A stretch of DNA of 64,000 bases from Aurantibacter crassamenti (lineage in GTDB: Bacteria > Bacteroidota > Bacteroidia > Flavobacteriales > Flavobacteriaceae): assembly GCF_016811105.1 (NCBI RefSeq), contig NZ_JAFBGM010000002.1, forward strand, positions 186,001 to 250,000, in the 5' to 3' direction. Within the stretch, counting starts at the first letter, position 1. Each line of letters opens with the position of its first letter. Both the position numbers and the translations under genes were made by a program. This document shows positions 1 to 9,919 of the stretch, piece after piece. Below the pieces are notes generated by a model, which saw only the letters and a list, made by a program, of their open reading frames with translations, did no database searches and was not told the DNA's origin.

Positions 1-133
1 CGATCTGGCCCAAACAGGACAGTATTTTGATAACGACAAAGGTTCATATGCCATAGCTCACGCTGATGCTTATAATGCTTCCAAAATAGAAGAATTAATA
101 CAAATTACAGACCGTTTTTTCCCTAACATATAA
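1..133 (+). CDS. SDR-family oxidoreductase, C-terminal fragment
   Basis: Reading from base 2 gives an open frame of 43 codons ending in TAA at 131-133; the rest of the gene lies before the window. The visible end contains a YFDNDKG stretch followed by HADAYN and a helix, which resembles the C-terminal tail of classical short-chain dehydrogenases of the retinol-dehydrogenase/protochlorophyllide-reductase-like type (a GKYFDND...DAYN tail). The Rossmann motif and catalytic residues are outside the window, so substrate cannot be said. Family assignment rests on this tail only. Confidence 0.55.
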   Translation, partial: DLAQTGQYFDNDKGSYAIAHADAYNASKIEELIQITDRFFPNI

Positions 134-256
134 TTTTGGCATTGCTTTATAATATATCACTATTGCACTTCACAAAATTCAAGTAATTTTGCATTTTGAA
201 AAAAATGGGAAAAGAAAAATTCCATTGTTTTTTTTAGATAGTTAAATTCGAAACAA

Positions 257-871
257 ATGGATAACTTAATTACTTTTTCTATAACTGTTTTTACAGCTTT
301 TTTTGCCATTACGAATCCAATTTCAAACATGACTGTTTTTCTATCGCTTACGCAAGGGGCGGATAAAAAAACAAAGCACGACATAAACAAAAGAGCAAAT
401 ATGATTGCTTTTGTAATCGTGACGCTTTTCATCATTTTAGGTAAGTATATTTTCGAGTTGTTTAATATTAGTATTCCGGCATTTAAAATCACAGGCGGAA
501 TTTTAATATTTTATATCGGTTTTGAAATGTTACAGTCCAAAGTATCAGATGTTAAAAACTTAAAGAAAGTAGATATTGATGAGAATATTGCCGTATCGCC
601 ACTTGCCATTCCTATTTTGGCCGGACCTGGAACTATCGTTACGGCTATGAATTTTGTGGCTAATGCTGCTGCCTTACAAATATTCTTAGTAATTGCTATT
701 TTTGGGTCAATGAGCTTATTAACGTATTTTACTTTTAGAATAAGTGATTTAATAGTTAGAATTGTTGGTAATAACGTTATCTCTGTAATTGGAAAAATAA
801 TGGGTCTAATCATTGCAATTATAGGTACAGGTATGATTATACAAGGAATTAAAATCTCTTTTGACATATAG
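257..871 (+). CDS. MarC family (UPF0056) integral membrane protein
   Basis: A 204-residue, very hydrophobic protein with about six membrane segments. The family hallmarks are visible: the TNPISN motif near residue 20 in the first helix and the mirrored AGPGTIVT motif near residue 122, which are the two inverted half-repeats of MarC proteins. Length equals the family norm of about 200 to 220. MarC-family proteins sit in the inner membrane; despite the name they are not firmly tied to multiple antibiotic resistance and their substrate is unknown. It stands alone: 101 bases separate it from the next plus-strand gene. Confidence 0.9.
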   Translation: MDNLITFSITVFTAFFAITNPISNMTVFLSLTQGADKKTKHDINKRANMIAFVIVTLFIILGKYIFELFNISIPAFKITGGILIFYIGFEMLQSKVSDVKNLKKVDIDENIAVSPLAIPILAGPGTIVTAMNFVANAAALQIFLVIAIFGSMSLLTYFTFRISDLIVRIVGNNVISVIGKIMGLIIAIIGTGMIIQGIKISFDI

Positions 872-972
872 CTTCTGATTGGATTTCTAATTTTGGAGTA
901 ATAACCAAATTATAATTAGAGCAATCCTATAAAATTTTAATAAACAGATTTTATTTTAATCCGCAGTATACC

Positions 973-1569
973 ATGAAAAAAATATTAATTCTGTTTTCAC
1001 ATCCTAAATTTGAAAAGTCTCGTGCAAATACTGTGCTTGTCAAGCATATAAGAAACAAAGAAGGTGTTACATTTCATGATTTGTATGAACGTTATCCCGA
1101 TTTTCATATCGATGTTGATGCCGAAAAAGAAATATTAAATCAACATGATGTAATTATTTGGCATCATCCTTTATACTGGTATAGTTGTCCTCCATTAATG
1201 AAACAATGGATTGATATGGTTTTAGAATTTGGTTGGGCTTATGGCCCAGAAGGTAAAGCCTTGCAATCTAAAACCTGTTTAAATGTAATTACAACTGGCG
1301 GTTCTAGAGAAGTATATTGTTCTGAAGGAACAAATAGTTTTACCGTTAATCAATTTTTAAGACCCTTTGAGCAAACTGCTAATTTGTGCGGTATGACTTA
1401 TTATCCACCATTTGCCGTTATGGGAACACATAATCTTTCAAATGAAGATTTAATCCTTCATGCCAAACAATACGGTGATTTAATAGATTTGTTACAAAAT
1501 GAATTGGTTGTAACTGATTTTAAGGGTTGTGCCTTTTTAAACGACATACCAGAACTAAAACCCGCATAA
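973..1569 (+). CDS. KefF/KefG-like NAD(P)H quinone oxidoreductase
   Basis: A 198-residue flavodoxin-2 family protein. The start (KKILILFSHPKFEKSRAN) is the typical first beta strand and FMN phosphate-binding loop. The HHPLYWYSCPPLMKQWIDMVL segment around residue 65 and FGWAYGPEGKAL are typical of the KefF/KefG/YwrO quinone reductases. These FMN enzymes reduce quinones and act as cytoplasmic activating subunits of Kef potassium efflux systems. The next gene, a Kef-type antiporter, begins 3 bases after the stop, so the two are almost certainly co-transcribed and form enzyme plus channel. The exact electron acceptor is inferred from family only. Confidence 0.88.
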   Translation: MKKILILFSHPKFEKSRANTVLVKHIRNKEGVTFHDLYERYPDFHIDVDAEKEILNQHDVIIWHHPLYWYSCPPLMKQWIDMVLEFGWAYGPEGKALQSKTCLNVITTGGSREVYCSEGTNSFTVNQFLRPFEQTANLCGMTYYPPFAVMGTHNLSNEDLILHAKQYGDLIDLLQNELVVTDFKGCAFLNDIPELKPA

Positions 1570-1572
1570 GAT

Positions 1573-3462
1573 ATGACAGGAAGCATACTTTTTGAAGCTA
1601 TTGTTTTTCTAGCAGGAGCCATTATTTGTGTATCTATTGCCAAACGATTAGGGCTAAGTTCAGTTATTGGATATTTATTTGCTGGTGTTTTAATTGGGCC
1701 ATATGTATTAGGTTTTATAGGCCAAGAAGGTGAAGATATTCTACATTTCGCTGAATTTGGTGTGGTAGTAATGCTGTTTTTAATAGGATTAGAAATAGAG
1801 CCAAAGAACTTCTGGAACATGCGAAAAACCATAGTAGGCATGGGCGGTATACAAGTTGCAGGCACCATCTTACTATCCTATCTACTCTTTACCTTTTTAG
1901 GGTTTGACTGGAAGGTTTCGCTAGTAATTTCCATGGCCGTTGCATTGTCATCTACAGCAATTGCATTACAGACGATAAAAGAGAAAGGCTTAATGAATAC
2001 CACTTTTGGTAATTCATCATTTTCAATTCTATTATTTCAAGATATAATTGTCATTTTCATGCTCGGTGCATTGCCATTATTATCCAATTCTGATGAATCA
2101 GCTTTGGCAGAAAATACGAGTGAAAATGGTAATTTGCTAGAAAGCCTGCCGATGGGTTTTCAAACCTTGGCTATTATTTTATCGGTAGTTTTTATCATCA
2201 TTGCTGGTAAATATTTAATTGTACCCATGTTACGTAAAGTTGCTAAAACAGGCGTACGAGAACTGTTAATTGCAGCTGCACTTTTAATTGTATTTTCTAT
2301 TTCATTTTTAATGGAATATGTAGGCCTTAGTCCTGCATTAGGTGCTTTTTTAGGTGGGGTAGTGCTATCAAATAGTGAATTTAAACATGAGCTAGAAAGC
2401 ACCTTAGAACCTTTTAAAAACCTACTTCTTGGTTTATTTTTTATGGCAGTTGGTGCTTCAATCAACTTTATTGTAATCGCCAAAAGTCCATTAACCATTG
2501 GCGGAATTTTAATAGCTATCATAGCTTTAAAAGGGCTTGTTTTATTTATTACAGCTCAAATTTTCAAATTAAAACTAGACCAAAAATTATTATTGACTTT
2601 TAGTTTGGCACAAATAGGTGAATTTGCCTTTGTATTATTATCCTTCGCGTTCGGATTAAATATTTTAGAGCAAGAACAGATGGATATGATGCTCGTAATT
2701 ACAGCATTATCTATGTCACTGACTCCGATATTGAGTATGATTAATGAGCGCATAATATTACCAAGAATAGGCACAAAAGAATCTGTAAAGCGACCAATGG
2801 ATCATATTGCGAAATCTCAAAAAATAATATTAGTAGGTTTTGGACACTTTGGAAGCACCATAGGCCGCTTTTTACGTTCACATGGAGTTGAGGCAACTAT
2901 TTTAGATCATGATTCTAACCGTGTTGATTTTCTTCGGAAAATGGGTTTTGAAGTGTATTATGGTGATGCTACTCGTATCGACTTATTAGAATCTGCAGGC
3001 ATTGCAGAAGCTAAAATAGTGATTTGTGCCACTAATAAAATTTCTGTTTCTAAAGCCATTAGTAAAATAATTAAGGATAAATATCCACATGTTGAATTAA
3101 TGATTCGCACTAAAAACAGATATGACGCCTATGAATTGCTCAATCTAGGCAATGAAAATATTTATCGTGAATCGTTAGAAACATCCTTAACCTTAGCCAA
3201 AGATGTGCTGAGTAAAATGGGTTTTAGAAAATATACTTTAAATAGACAAATTCAGAATTTCATTAAATATGATGAAAAAAGCTTAAGGCGCTTAGCTACT
3301 GAAGCTAAACGAGATGAGAATTACATTTTTAAAGCTAAAAAAGAACTAGAACAGCAAGAAAAATTTTTAAATGAAGATTTTAAAAGAGGTATAGTAGCTT
3401 ACGATAATCATTGGGATAGTGAACAAATTAGACGAGCTTTAGAAAAGAACAAAGTAGAATAA
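1573..3462 (+). CDS. CPA2 family K+/H+ antiporter (KefB/KefC-like) with TrkA-N domain
   Basis: A 629-residue protein. Residues 1 to about 390 form a Na+/H+ exchanger-type domain with roughly 12 membrane segments; GLEIEPKNFW near residue 72 and ALSSTAIALQ near residue 125 are CPA2 signatures. From about residue 410 a cytoplasmic TrkA-N (RCK) domain begins with IILVGFGHFGSTIGRFL, a GxGxxG nucleotide-binding loop, followed by a helical C-terminal tail. In proteobacteria such transporters expel K+ and acidify the cytoplasm when glutathione adducts of electrophiles bind. The FMN subunit gene lies 3 bases upstream. That it answers electrophiles here is inferred; it fits the detoxification operon 10 kb downstream. 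Confidence 0.9.
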   Translation: MTGSILFEAIVFLAGAIICVSIAKRLGLSSVIGYLFAGVLIGPYVLGFIGQEGEDILHFAEFGVVVMLFLIGLEIEPKNFWNMRKTIVGMGGIQVAGTILLSYLLFTFLGFDWKVSLVISMAVALSSTAIALQTIKEKGLMNTTFGNSSFSILLFQDIIVIFMLGALPLLSNSDESALAENTSENGNLLESLPMGFQTLAIILSVVFIIIAGKYLIVPMLRKVAKTGVRELLIAAALLIVFSISFLMEYVGLSPALGAFLGGVVLSNSEFKHELESTLEPFKNLLLGLFFMAVGASINFIVIAKSPLTIGGILIAIIALKGLVLFITAQIFKLKLDQKLLLTFSLAQIGEFAFVLLSFAFGLNILEQEQMDMMLVITALSMSLTPILSMINERIILPRIGTKESVKRPMDHIAKSQKIILVGFGHFGSTIGRFLRSHGVEATILDHDSNRVDFLRKMGFEVYYGDATRIDLLESAGIAEAKIVICATNKISVSKAISKIIKDKYPHVELMIRTKNRYDAYELLNLGNENIYRESLETSLTLAKDVLSKMGFRKYTLNRQIQNFIKYDEKSLRRLATEAKRDENYIFKAKKELEQQEKFLNEDFKRGIVAYDNHWDSEQIRRALEKNKVE

Positions 3463-3508
3463 CTGGTATCAGGGTAAAAAGACAACAAAAATAGTATCAG
3501 CTCTTCAA

Positions 3509-3530
3509 AATAAAGATTTAGTTTCGCGCC
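3509..3530 (+). promoter_or_regulatory. promoter-like element, first of two copies
   Basis: AATAAAGAT, one variable base, then TAGTTTCGCGCC. TAGTTTCG (3519-3526) fits the Bacteroidetes -7 consensus TAnnTTTG with one change. It lies 53 bases before the zinc-ribbon SDR gene. The same 22 bases with a single difference stand before the J-domain gene at 6924-6945. Confidence 0.5.
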
Positions 3531-3582
3531 ACAATAATCAGATTAAAATTGCTAATTAGTATACCGATAAAAAAATAGTTGA

Positions 3583-5133
3583 ATGATTAGTGAAGATTTG
3601 GATGATTCCCACGAAGTAACACTAGATGAGGTAGAAAAGTGTATTGCTGTTTTAGAGCGTCTTGTTGCAGATACGAATCAAATATTTGAGATTCCGAAAG
3701 AACAAAGAACGGCATTAATTAAGGCATCCGGTCAATTTTCAAGACCAAGTAGAGAAGAGTTTTCCCGAAGAAAAAAAGATGCAAAAAAAGCAGCAAAGCG
3801 TAAACAAGCTGCCAAAGATAAAAGTGCCCGAAATCAGACTGGTATTCGACATGCTCGAGAAGCATCAGTATTTGTGGCTCCAAAATTATTAGCAGCAGCT
3901 GATTTATCGAATAAAGATACCCCAGAATTAGAATCCCCAAGAGATTGTTATGTGTGCAAAGTTAAATTCACCAAACTGCACCATTTTTATGATACCATGT
4001 GCACAGAATGTGGTGATTTAAACTATTTAAAAAGATTTCAAACAGCAGATGTGAAGGGCCAAGTAGCCGTTATTACAGGTTCTCGTTTAAAAATCGGATA
4101 TCACATTTCCCTAATGTTATTGCGTGGCGGAGCAACGGTAGTTGCAACAACCCGATTTCCGGTAGATTCAGCTTTACGTTTTTCGAAAGAGGCTGACTTT
4201 ACAGAATGGGGACATCGATTAAAAATACATGGTCTTGATTTAAGGCATATTCCTAGTGTAGAAATATTCTGTAATTATATTGAACAGAATTATGAAAAAC
4301 TAGATATTCTAATTAATAATGCTGCACAAACGGTTCGCCGACCCGCCGGATTTTATGCACACCTAATGCAGAATGAAGAAAGACCAATTGAAAGCTTACC
4401 AAAATTCGCAAAAGACCTATTGGCAGACCATAAGAACTGTCTTGAAGAATTAACAGAGTTAACAGCAGCTGCATCTTCAAACAAAAATATGCCAGTATCA
4501 TGGCATGGTCCTGAACCCGGCATTGGTTTACGTTCTTCTGCTAAATTATCTCAGATTCCGTACAGCTTTGATGCTAGTTTAGTAGCCCAAGAAGTATTTC
4601 CTGAAAGTCAATTAGATGCAGATTTACAACAAGTAGATTTGCGTAAAACCAACAGCTGGCGACTAAAACTAGGCGAAATAGAAACCACTGAAATGGTAGA
4701 AGTACAATTAGTAAATTCTGTAGCACCTTTTGTATTGTGCAATCGGCTTTCGGAAATTATGAAGAAAGAAAACACAGGCCAAAAACATATTATAAATGTT
4801 ACGGCTATGGAGGGTAAATTTCATCGATTTTTTAAAGAATCGCGCCATCCGCATACCAACATGGCAAAAGCAGCCCTAAATATGTTAACGCATACCGCCT
4901 CTGGTGATTTAGCAAAATATGGCATTTATATGAATGCTGTAGATACAGGATGGGTTACTGATGAAGATCCAGCAGAATTAGCGAAAAAGAAACAAGAAGT
5001 ACATGATTTTCAACCACCATTAGACATTGTAGATGGTGCAGCTAGAGTTGTAGACCCTTTATTTGATGGAATAAATACAGGAAAGCACTGGTGTGGAAAA
5101 TTCTTAAAAGACTACTTTCCAATCACTTGGTAA
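3583..5133 (+). CDS. atypical SDR oxidoreductase with zinc ribbon and basic N-terminus
   Basis: A 516-residue protein, twice the usual SDR length. Residues 1-60 are acidic/helical, 60-90 are very Lys/Arg-rich, and C122-C125-C140-C143 form a CxxC-x14-CxxC zinc ribbon. The Rossmann domain follows: TGSRLKIG at 165-172 for the dinucleotide and the NNAA structural motif at 245-248. A long insert (about 250-370) precedes the active-site region. There the expected YxxxK reads TNMAK (425-429): the Lys is present but the catalytic Tyr is Thr. This may abolish or change catalysis, or the family may use another acid. The zinc ribbon and basic tract suggest nucleic acid or protein contact, which is inference. 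It converges with the half-helicase 9 bases on. Confidence 0.8.
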   Translation: MISEDLDDSHEVTLDEVEKCIAVLERLVADTNQIFEIPKEQRTALIKASGQFSRPSREEFSRRKKDAKKAAKRKQAAKDKSARNQTGIRHAREASVFVAPKLLAAADLSNKDTPELESPRDCYVCKVKFTKLHHFYDTMCTECGDLNYLKRFQTADVKGQVAVITGSRLKIGYHISLMLLRGGATVVATTRFPVDSALRFSKEADFTEWGHRLKIHGLDLRHIPSVEIFCNYIEQNYEKLDILINNAAQTVRRPAGFYAHLMQNEERPIESLPKFAKDLLADHKNCLEELTELTAAASSNKNMPVSWHGPEPGIGLRSSAKLSQIPYSFDASLVAQEVFPESQLDADLQQVDLRKTNSWRLKLGEIETTEMVEVQLVNSVAPFVLCNRLSEIMKKENTGQKHIINVTAMEGKFHRFFKESRHPHTNMAKAALNMLTHTASGDLAKYGIYMNAVDTGWVTDEDPAELAKKKQEVHDFQPPLDIVDGAARVVDPLFDGINTGKHWCGKFLKDYFPITW

Positions 5134-5142
5134 AAGATGTAA

Positions 5143-5754
5143 TTACTTTTGAATGAGTTTAGAATATTCCATAAAGTGGTTTTCTAAACGTTTTAATTGC
5201 GGATGCATTTTTTCAGCATAAACAACAAACTGACATTTTTTTATACTAGCAGCGGTAACAATCAAACTGGTTGTATCGCTTTTTACTGATAAAAATTCAG
5301 CATCATCGATGCTGCAAATTTTTAGTTCAGAAATACTCACGCCATTACTTAAAAATAGTTTGTGTAGCGTTTTTGGAGTTGTTATCAGAATATCAATACC
5401 CATATAAATTTCTGACTTCTGAACATCAATGTGTAGCTGCTCATAACTCGCATAAATACGTACTGAGCTATATTTGGTGTATTCAAAAAAGGCATCATAC
5501 AAAGCCAAAGCTTTGTCTTTATTCTCAACAATTACAATAGCTCTGGGCGCATTACCTACTGCCTCACATTTTAACTTTTGTAATGTTGTTAAAATTAAAG
5601 TGGTGGTTTTACCACTATCTTTAGGTGCTATACAGAAAACATTAGCTCCACTCTTAACCACAGGAATACTGCTTTTTTGAAATGGAGTAGGGGTATCTAT
5701 AGAAAGACGTTCAAAGGTTTCAAGCAAATGAGAATGTAACTTTTTAAATGGCAT
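5143..5754 (-). CDS. degenerate single-domain DEAD-box helicase-like protein
   Basis: A 203-residue protein matching only the first RecA-like domain of DEAD-box RNA helicases. A Q-motif-like TPTPFQKSSIPVV (residues 21-33) is followed by a Walker A region APKDSGKTT and TPKTL, the counterpart of TPGRL. Motif II reads DDAE in place of DEAD, and motif III (SAT) is not recognisable (YAEK at that place). The second RecA domain with motifs IV to VI is absent, and the stop is natural, with no helicase remnants downstream before the convergent SDR gene. Helicase activity is therefore unlikely; ATP or RNA binding may remain. It could be a regulatory decoy of a full helicase. Confidence 0.75.
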   Translation of the reverse strand: MPFKKLHSHLLETFERLSIDTPTPFQKSSIPVVKSGANVFCIAPKDSGKTTTLILTTLQKLKCEAVGNAPRAIVIVENKDKALALYDAFFEYTKYSSVRIYASYEQLHIDVQKSEIYMGIDILITTPKTLHKLFLSNGVSISELKICSIDDAEFLSVKSDTTSLIVTAASIKKCQFVVYAEKMHPQLKRLENHFMEYSKLIQK

Positions 5755-5862
5755 ACCTTTTCAATATAAAATTTAAATGATGCTGCAAATATACAGCCAA
5801 GGAAATAGGTTAGCTGTGTATAGTCTTTTAAATTGGGTATTGGTTAAAAAATAATCTAATAG

Positions 5863-6762
5863 CTATGAATACAGAATCAAAAATACACCGGCCATAATTC
5901 CGGCTAACGGAATTAATTTTTTACGTTTATTTTGCTCTTTGAATAACAAGCCACCAACCACTACAGCAATTATAATTTGGCTTCGTTTTATTGCAGAAAG
6001 CAACATAATCAAAGCATCAGGATCCTGTAAAGCTTTAAAATAAAAATAATCAGCGACTACCAATAAAATACCTACTAATGGTATCGTCCATCGCCATTTA
6101 AAGGCGTTACGTTTTTCAGCATATGGAAACCAGGTTACGGTTAATATTATCAGCAGGATAAGCATTGTATAAAAGGAAAACCAAAATTGTAAGGTTTGCG
6201 GATTCAAGGCTAAACTTTGAATTAAAAATTTGTCGTACAAACCACTTGAAGCTCCTAAAAATGTAGCTCCGATTATAGCGAATATCCATTTATTTTTAGT
6301 GAAATTAATGCCTTCTTTTTTTCCAATTTTAGAATAAAGCATTACTGAAATTATGATTAAGAAAAATCCAATCCATTGCCAAAAGTTTGGCTTTTCTTGA
6401 TAAATCGTAATAGCCCCTATAAACGTAAAAAACGGACCAGCCGAGCGAATAGGCGTAACTATAGTAATCGGTAAATGCTTTAGGGCTTGATATGCTAAAA
6501 CCCAAGATGCAGCCATAATCGCCGACTTAATGAATATAAATCCATGTGTTTTCAATGGTAAATCGGTGATATACAATTGTATATCAATCATAAATTCTTT
6601 AAAAAAAGCAGAACCAATATAAACTGGAAGTACAAATAAAAAGCCAGAAATAATTGTACCAAAAAGCACAGGAAAAACTTCATTGCCTTGTACGGCGTGT
6701 TTTTTACATAAATTATGTAAACCCAAAAATAAAGCAGCTAAAAGTCCGAGATACATCCACAT
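5863..6762 (-). CDS. EamA/DMT family transporter
   Basis: A 299-residue protein with about ten membrane helices arranged as two EamA repeats: residues 1 to 140, with ALKHLPITIVTPIRSAGPFFTFIGAI ending the first half, and 155 to 299, with YFKALQDPDALIMLLSAIKRSQ in the matching place of the second half. This internal repeat is the mark of drug/metabolite transporters, which export small metabolites, amino acids or nucleosides across the inner membrane. The substrate cannot be read from sequence. It is transcribed alone, divergent from the J-domain gene; 109 bases separate it from the half-helicase gene downstream on the same strand. Confidence 0.88.
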   Translation of the reverse strand: MWMYLGLLAALFLGLHNLCKKHAVQGNEVFPVLFGTIISGFLFVLPVYIGSAFFKEFMIDIQLYITDLPLKTHGFIFIKSAIMAASWVLAYQALKHLPITIVTPIRSAGPFFTFIGAITIYQEKPNFWQWIGFFLIIISVMLYSKIGKKEGINFTKNKWIFAIIGATFLGASSGLYDKFLIQSLALNPQTLQFWFSFYTMLILLIILTVTWFPYAEKRNAFKWRWTIPLVGILLVVADYFYFKALQDPDALIMLLSAIKRSQIIIAVVVGGLLFKEQNKRKKLIPLAGIMAGVFLILYS

Positions 6763-6923
6763 ATAGCGCGCGAAGATATTAGATCTACACAGTGTAGCAA
6801 CTAGGATACTTTATAAAAATGTTAGGTTTTAAGTTAGATGTAGTTTGGGTCTATATACTGTAAAATAGAACAGTTAAACTACAATTAAAGTAAAAAACGC
6901 TGAATTTAAGCTGATTGGTTCAC

Positions 6924-6945
6924 AATAAAGATGTAGTTTCGCGCC
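6924..6945 (+). promoter_or_regulatory. promoter-like element, second copy
   Basis: AATAAAGAT, G, then TAGTTTCGCGCC, matching the copy at 3509-3530 except for one base. TAGTTTCG at 6934-6941 is the likely -7 box. The J-domain ATG follows at 6963, giving a leader of roughly 15 bases if transcription begins about 6 bases after the box. Confidence 0.5.
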
Positions 6946-6962
6946 TTCTAAAAAATAAGAGT

Positions 6963-7412
6963 ATGAAGCGCATTAGTCAATATAAAAAGCTTTTTGGTGT
7001 TGAAAAGGAAATCGATTTAAAAACACTTAAATCAACCTACCGTAATTTGGTAAAAGAATGGCATCCAGATAAATTTCAAGAGGGTGATGCCAAACGCGAA
7101 GAAGCTGAAGTACAGAGTCGTGCTATAATTGATGGATATCATTTTTTGGTAAGTATTGCTCCTGAAACTATCGCAGCTAACTTAGAAGCGTATACTGAAA
7201 CCATTACCAATTCAGGAATAGCCGATTATGTGCACAAAGGCTTGCTATTAGAAATTACCTTTCTAGACGGAACTACATATGAGTACTTTGGGGTTACTAA
7301 ACCCATTTATATTAAAATGGTTAACTCAAATAAATTGAACCGTTTTGCAAAACGGGCTATTTATCCGAATTACACCTATAGAAAATCAAAACGAACGCTT
7401 CAAGAAGCATAA
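6963..7412 (+). CDS. J-domain protein with C-terminal KTSC domain
   Basis: A 149-residue protein from ATG 6963. A longer frame begins at TTG 6915, but that start would sit upstream of the -7 promoter element at 6934, so the ATG is preferred. The N-terminus holds a J domain with helix II, the HPD motif in KEWHPDKF (around residue 36) and helix III, so it can probably stimulate an Hsp70 (DnaK). Residues about 85-147 form a KTSC domain (YEYFGVTKPIYIKMVNS, then an Arg/Lys-rich strand), a small fold often attached to J domains or RNA/DNA enzymes in Bacteroidetes. It has no signal peptide and is presumably cytosolic. Followed by its own terminator. Confidence 0.87.
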   Translation: MKRISQYKKLFGVEKEIDLKTLKSTYRNLVKEWHPDKFQEGDAKREEAEVQSRAIIDGYHFLVSIAPETIAANLEAYTETITNSGIADYVHKGLLLEITFLDGTTYEYFGVTKPIYIKMVNSNKLNRFAKRAIYPNYTYRKSKRTLQEA

Positions 7413-7469
7413 AAACTGATTATAAACTAATTTCGTATTACTCACAAAGAAGTAATTACATTAAATAAG

Positions 7470-7505
7470 TCCTGCAAATAGATATTTGCAGGATTTTCTT
7501 TTTTA
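7470..7505 (+). terminator. rho-independent terminator after the J-domain gene
   Basis: An 11-base stem (TCCTGCAAATA with its complement) around a 2-base loop, at 7470-7493, followed by a T-rich tail. Confidence 0.75.
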
Positions 7506-7658
7506 AATGAAACATGACCCAATAACCATTAAAATTTGCTGTATTGCTTTTTATCTTAACGCAAAAGCGATTAATGGTCTAGTGAATTTAAATAGTTGAT
7601 TATCTTGATTTGATACTTATAAATAAAGAAATATTTAGCTAATTAAATACAATGAATC

Positions 7659-9800
7659 ATGGCAAAAAAGTCTAACAAAAAATCAGATAACCAAAAAATA
7701 AAAGACTTAGAAAAGCATCATGTAGATTACATCGATAATCCGATGACTACAAATCAAGGATTAAAAGTTAACGATACAAATAATTCATTAAAGTCAGGAG
7801 AGCGTGGCGCTACGTTGCTTGAAGATTTTCTTCTACGAGAGAAAATTACTCACTTTGATCATGAGCGAATTCCAGAACGAATTGTTCATGCCAGGGGTAG
7901 TGGTGCACATGGATATTTTGAGTTGACAAAAAGTATAAAAAAATATAGTAAAGCAGGAATACTTAATGATACCAAAAGAAAAACACCAGTTTTTGTAAGG
8001 TTTTCTACTGTTGCCGGTTCAAAAGGATCACCTGATTTAGCACGAGATGTTCGGGGGTTTGCAGTTAAATTTTATACAGAGGAAGGTACTTGGGATTTGG
8101 TCGGAAACAATATGCCAATCTTCTTTATACAAGATGCCATGAAATTTCCAGATTTAATCCACTCAGTAAAACCAGAACCTAATAATGAAATTCCACAAGC
8201 GGCATCTGCTCATGATACATTTTATGATTTCATTTCTCGTACTACCGAAACAATGCATAACCACATTTGGGCTATGAGTGATAGAGCAATACCAAGAAGT
8301 CTCAGAATGATGGAAGGATTTGGTATACATACATTTAGATTAATAAATGAAAATAACGAGTCTCATTTTGTAAAATTTCACTGGAAACCTAAATTAGGAG
8401 TACATTCTGTTACTTGGGATGAAGCCGTAAAAATCAATGGAGCTGATGCTGATTTTCACCGACGTGATTTATGGGAAGCTATAGAAAGTGGTAATTATCC
8501 TGAATGGGAACTTGGTATACAAGTGGTACCTGAAAAAGATGAACATAAGTTTGAATTCGATTTATTAGATCCTACAAAACTTATACCAGAAGAACTGGTA
8601 CCAGTTGAAATAATAGGTAAAATGACTTTAAATAGAAATCCAGAAAATTTCTTTGCCGAAACAGAGCAAGTAGCTTTTTTACCGGGTCATATTGTTCCAG
8701 GTATTGACTTTACTAACGACCCCTTATTGCAAGGTCGTTTATTTTCGTACCGTGATACACAACTTTCCCGTTTAGGTGGTCCCAATTTTCATCAAATTCC
8801 AATAAATAAGCCGCTAAACAAAGTATATAATAACGAGCGAGATGGTCACATGCAAATGGATATTCCAAAAGGTAATGGAGCATACTTTCCTAATACATTA
8901 ATGAGTGGTTGTCCACATCTTAGCAAGATGGTAGAAGGAGGTTTTACACATTTTGAAGAACGTATAGATGCTAACAAAATCAGAGGTAGAAGTGAGAGTT
9001 TTAGTGATCACTTTTCTCAGCCTGCACTATTTTACCGGAGCATATCTGATTGGGAAAAAGAGCATGTAGCAGGTGCATATTCATTTGAGTTGGGCAAATG
9101 CAAACAAGCTTATATAAAAGAACGTATGTTGTGGCTCATAAATAAAATAGATAAAAGTTTAGCAAAAACGGTAGCTAATAATTTAGGAATGAAAGTTCCC
9201 AAAAGCATCGAAAAACCAATAAATCAAGCTATAGGAGCAGATAGTGATGTGAAAAAGCATCAACCAGGTAATGCTAAAAATTATTTAGACCAGGATCCAA
9301 CCTTAAGTCAAGCCAATACTAAATTTGATAGTATTGAAACACGACAAATTGCCTTTTTGGTAGCAGATGGATTTGATATGAAAGCGTATAAATCAATGAA
9401 AACTGCTCTAGAAAAAGAAGGTGCTGTAATCAAACTGATAGCGCCACATGGGGGCACAATAAGTTGTAGTGAAGATATGAAGCATGAAGTTGATGTCGCA
9501 ATCGCGACTACTGAAAGTGTACTTTTTGATGCAGTATATATTCCAGGTGGCGATAAAGCTGTTAAGGCTATACTAAAGGAAGCGAAATATTTAAAATTCA
9601 TTAACGAAGCTTTTAAACACTGCAAAGCTATAGCCGTCAGTGGTGCGGGTGAAAATGTTATTGATAAAACATATGCATTTGAACATAAAGATAATGATGA
9701 CGCGATTTTTATAAACGCCTCACCAAAACAGTTCAGAGATGCGATTGCCAAACATCGCAACTGGAAGCGTCGTAAGGCCGCAATGGCAGTTCCAGCATAA
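7659..9800 (+). CDS. katE: catalase, large-subunit (HPII/KatE) type with DJ-1 domain
   Basis: A 713-residue haem catalase that breaks down hydrogen peroxide in the cytoplasm. The catalytic His is H77 in [15 protein letters not shown], the catalytic Asn is N150 in [13 protein letters not shown], and the proximal haem Tyr is about Y364 in [17 protein letters not shown]. Past the small-subunit catalase core (to about residue 500) a linker leads to a C-terminal class I glutamine-amidotransferase/DJ-1-like domain (about 560-700, with YIPGGDKAV), which is the mark of large-subunit catalases. The first 45 residues are Lys/Asn-rich and likely disordered. Start is ATG 7659. A monocistronic unit ended by the shared terminator at 9870. 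Confidence 0.96.
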   Translation: MAKKSNKKSDNQKIKDLEKHHVDYIDNPMTTNQGLKVNDTNNSLKSGERGATLLEDFLLREKITHFDHERIPERIVHARGSGAHGYFELTKSIKKYSKAGILNDTKRKTPVFVRFSTVAGSKGSPDLARDVRGFAVKFYTEEGTWDLVGNNMPIFFIQDAMKFPDLIHSVKPEPNNEIPQAASAHDTFYDFISRTTETMHNHIWAMSDRAIPRSLRMMEGFGIHTFRLINENNESHFVKFHWKPKLGVHSVTWDEAVKINGADADFHRRDLWEAIESGNYPEWELGIQVVPEKDEHKFEFDLLDPTKLIPEELVPVEIIGKMTLNRNPENFFAETEQVAFLPGHIVPGIDFTNDPLLQGRLFSYRDTQLSRLGGPNFHQIPINKPLNKVYNNERDGHMQMDIPKGNGAYFPNTLMSGCPHLSKMVEGGFTHFEERIDANKIRGRSESFSDHFSQPALFYRSISDWEKEHVAGAYSFELGKCKQAYIKERMLWLINKIDKSLAKTVANNLGMKVPKSIEKPINQAIGADSDVKKHQPGNAKNYLDQDPTLSQANTKFDSIETRQIAFLVADGFDMKAYKSMKTALEKEGAVIKLIAPHGGTISCSEDMKHEVDVAIATTESVLFDAVYIPGGDKAVKAILKEAKYLKFINEAFKHCKAIAVSGAGENVIDKTYAFEHKDNDDAIFINASPKQFRDAIAKHRNWKRRKAAMAVPA

Positions 9801-9869
9801 AGTTGTTAAACTATTTTAATCTTGAAAAGAGTTTATTAAATTAAATTACTCAAGGTATTATTAAAAAAC

Positions 9870-9902
9870 AAAAAGGGTTGTCTTAAACGGACAACCCTTT
9901 TT
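9870..9902. terminator. bidirectional terminator between katE and the DJ-1 gene
   Basis: A 13-base perfect stem (AAAAAGGGTTGTC with its complement) around a 7-base loop, with A runs on the left and T runs on the right, so it can end transcription from both converging genes. Confidence 0.8.
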
Positions 9903-9919
9903 CTAATATTAGAAACCTA

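Noticed and set aside
9308-9760. 150-codon frame antisense to the catalase C-terminal domain
   Set aside because: Mirror of the coding strand in a conserved domain; composition is that of a codon shadow.
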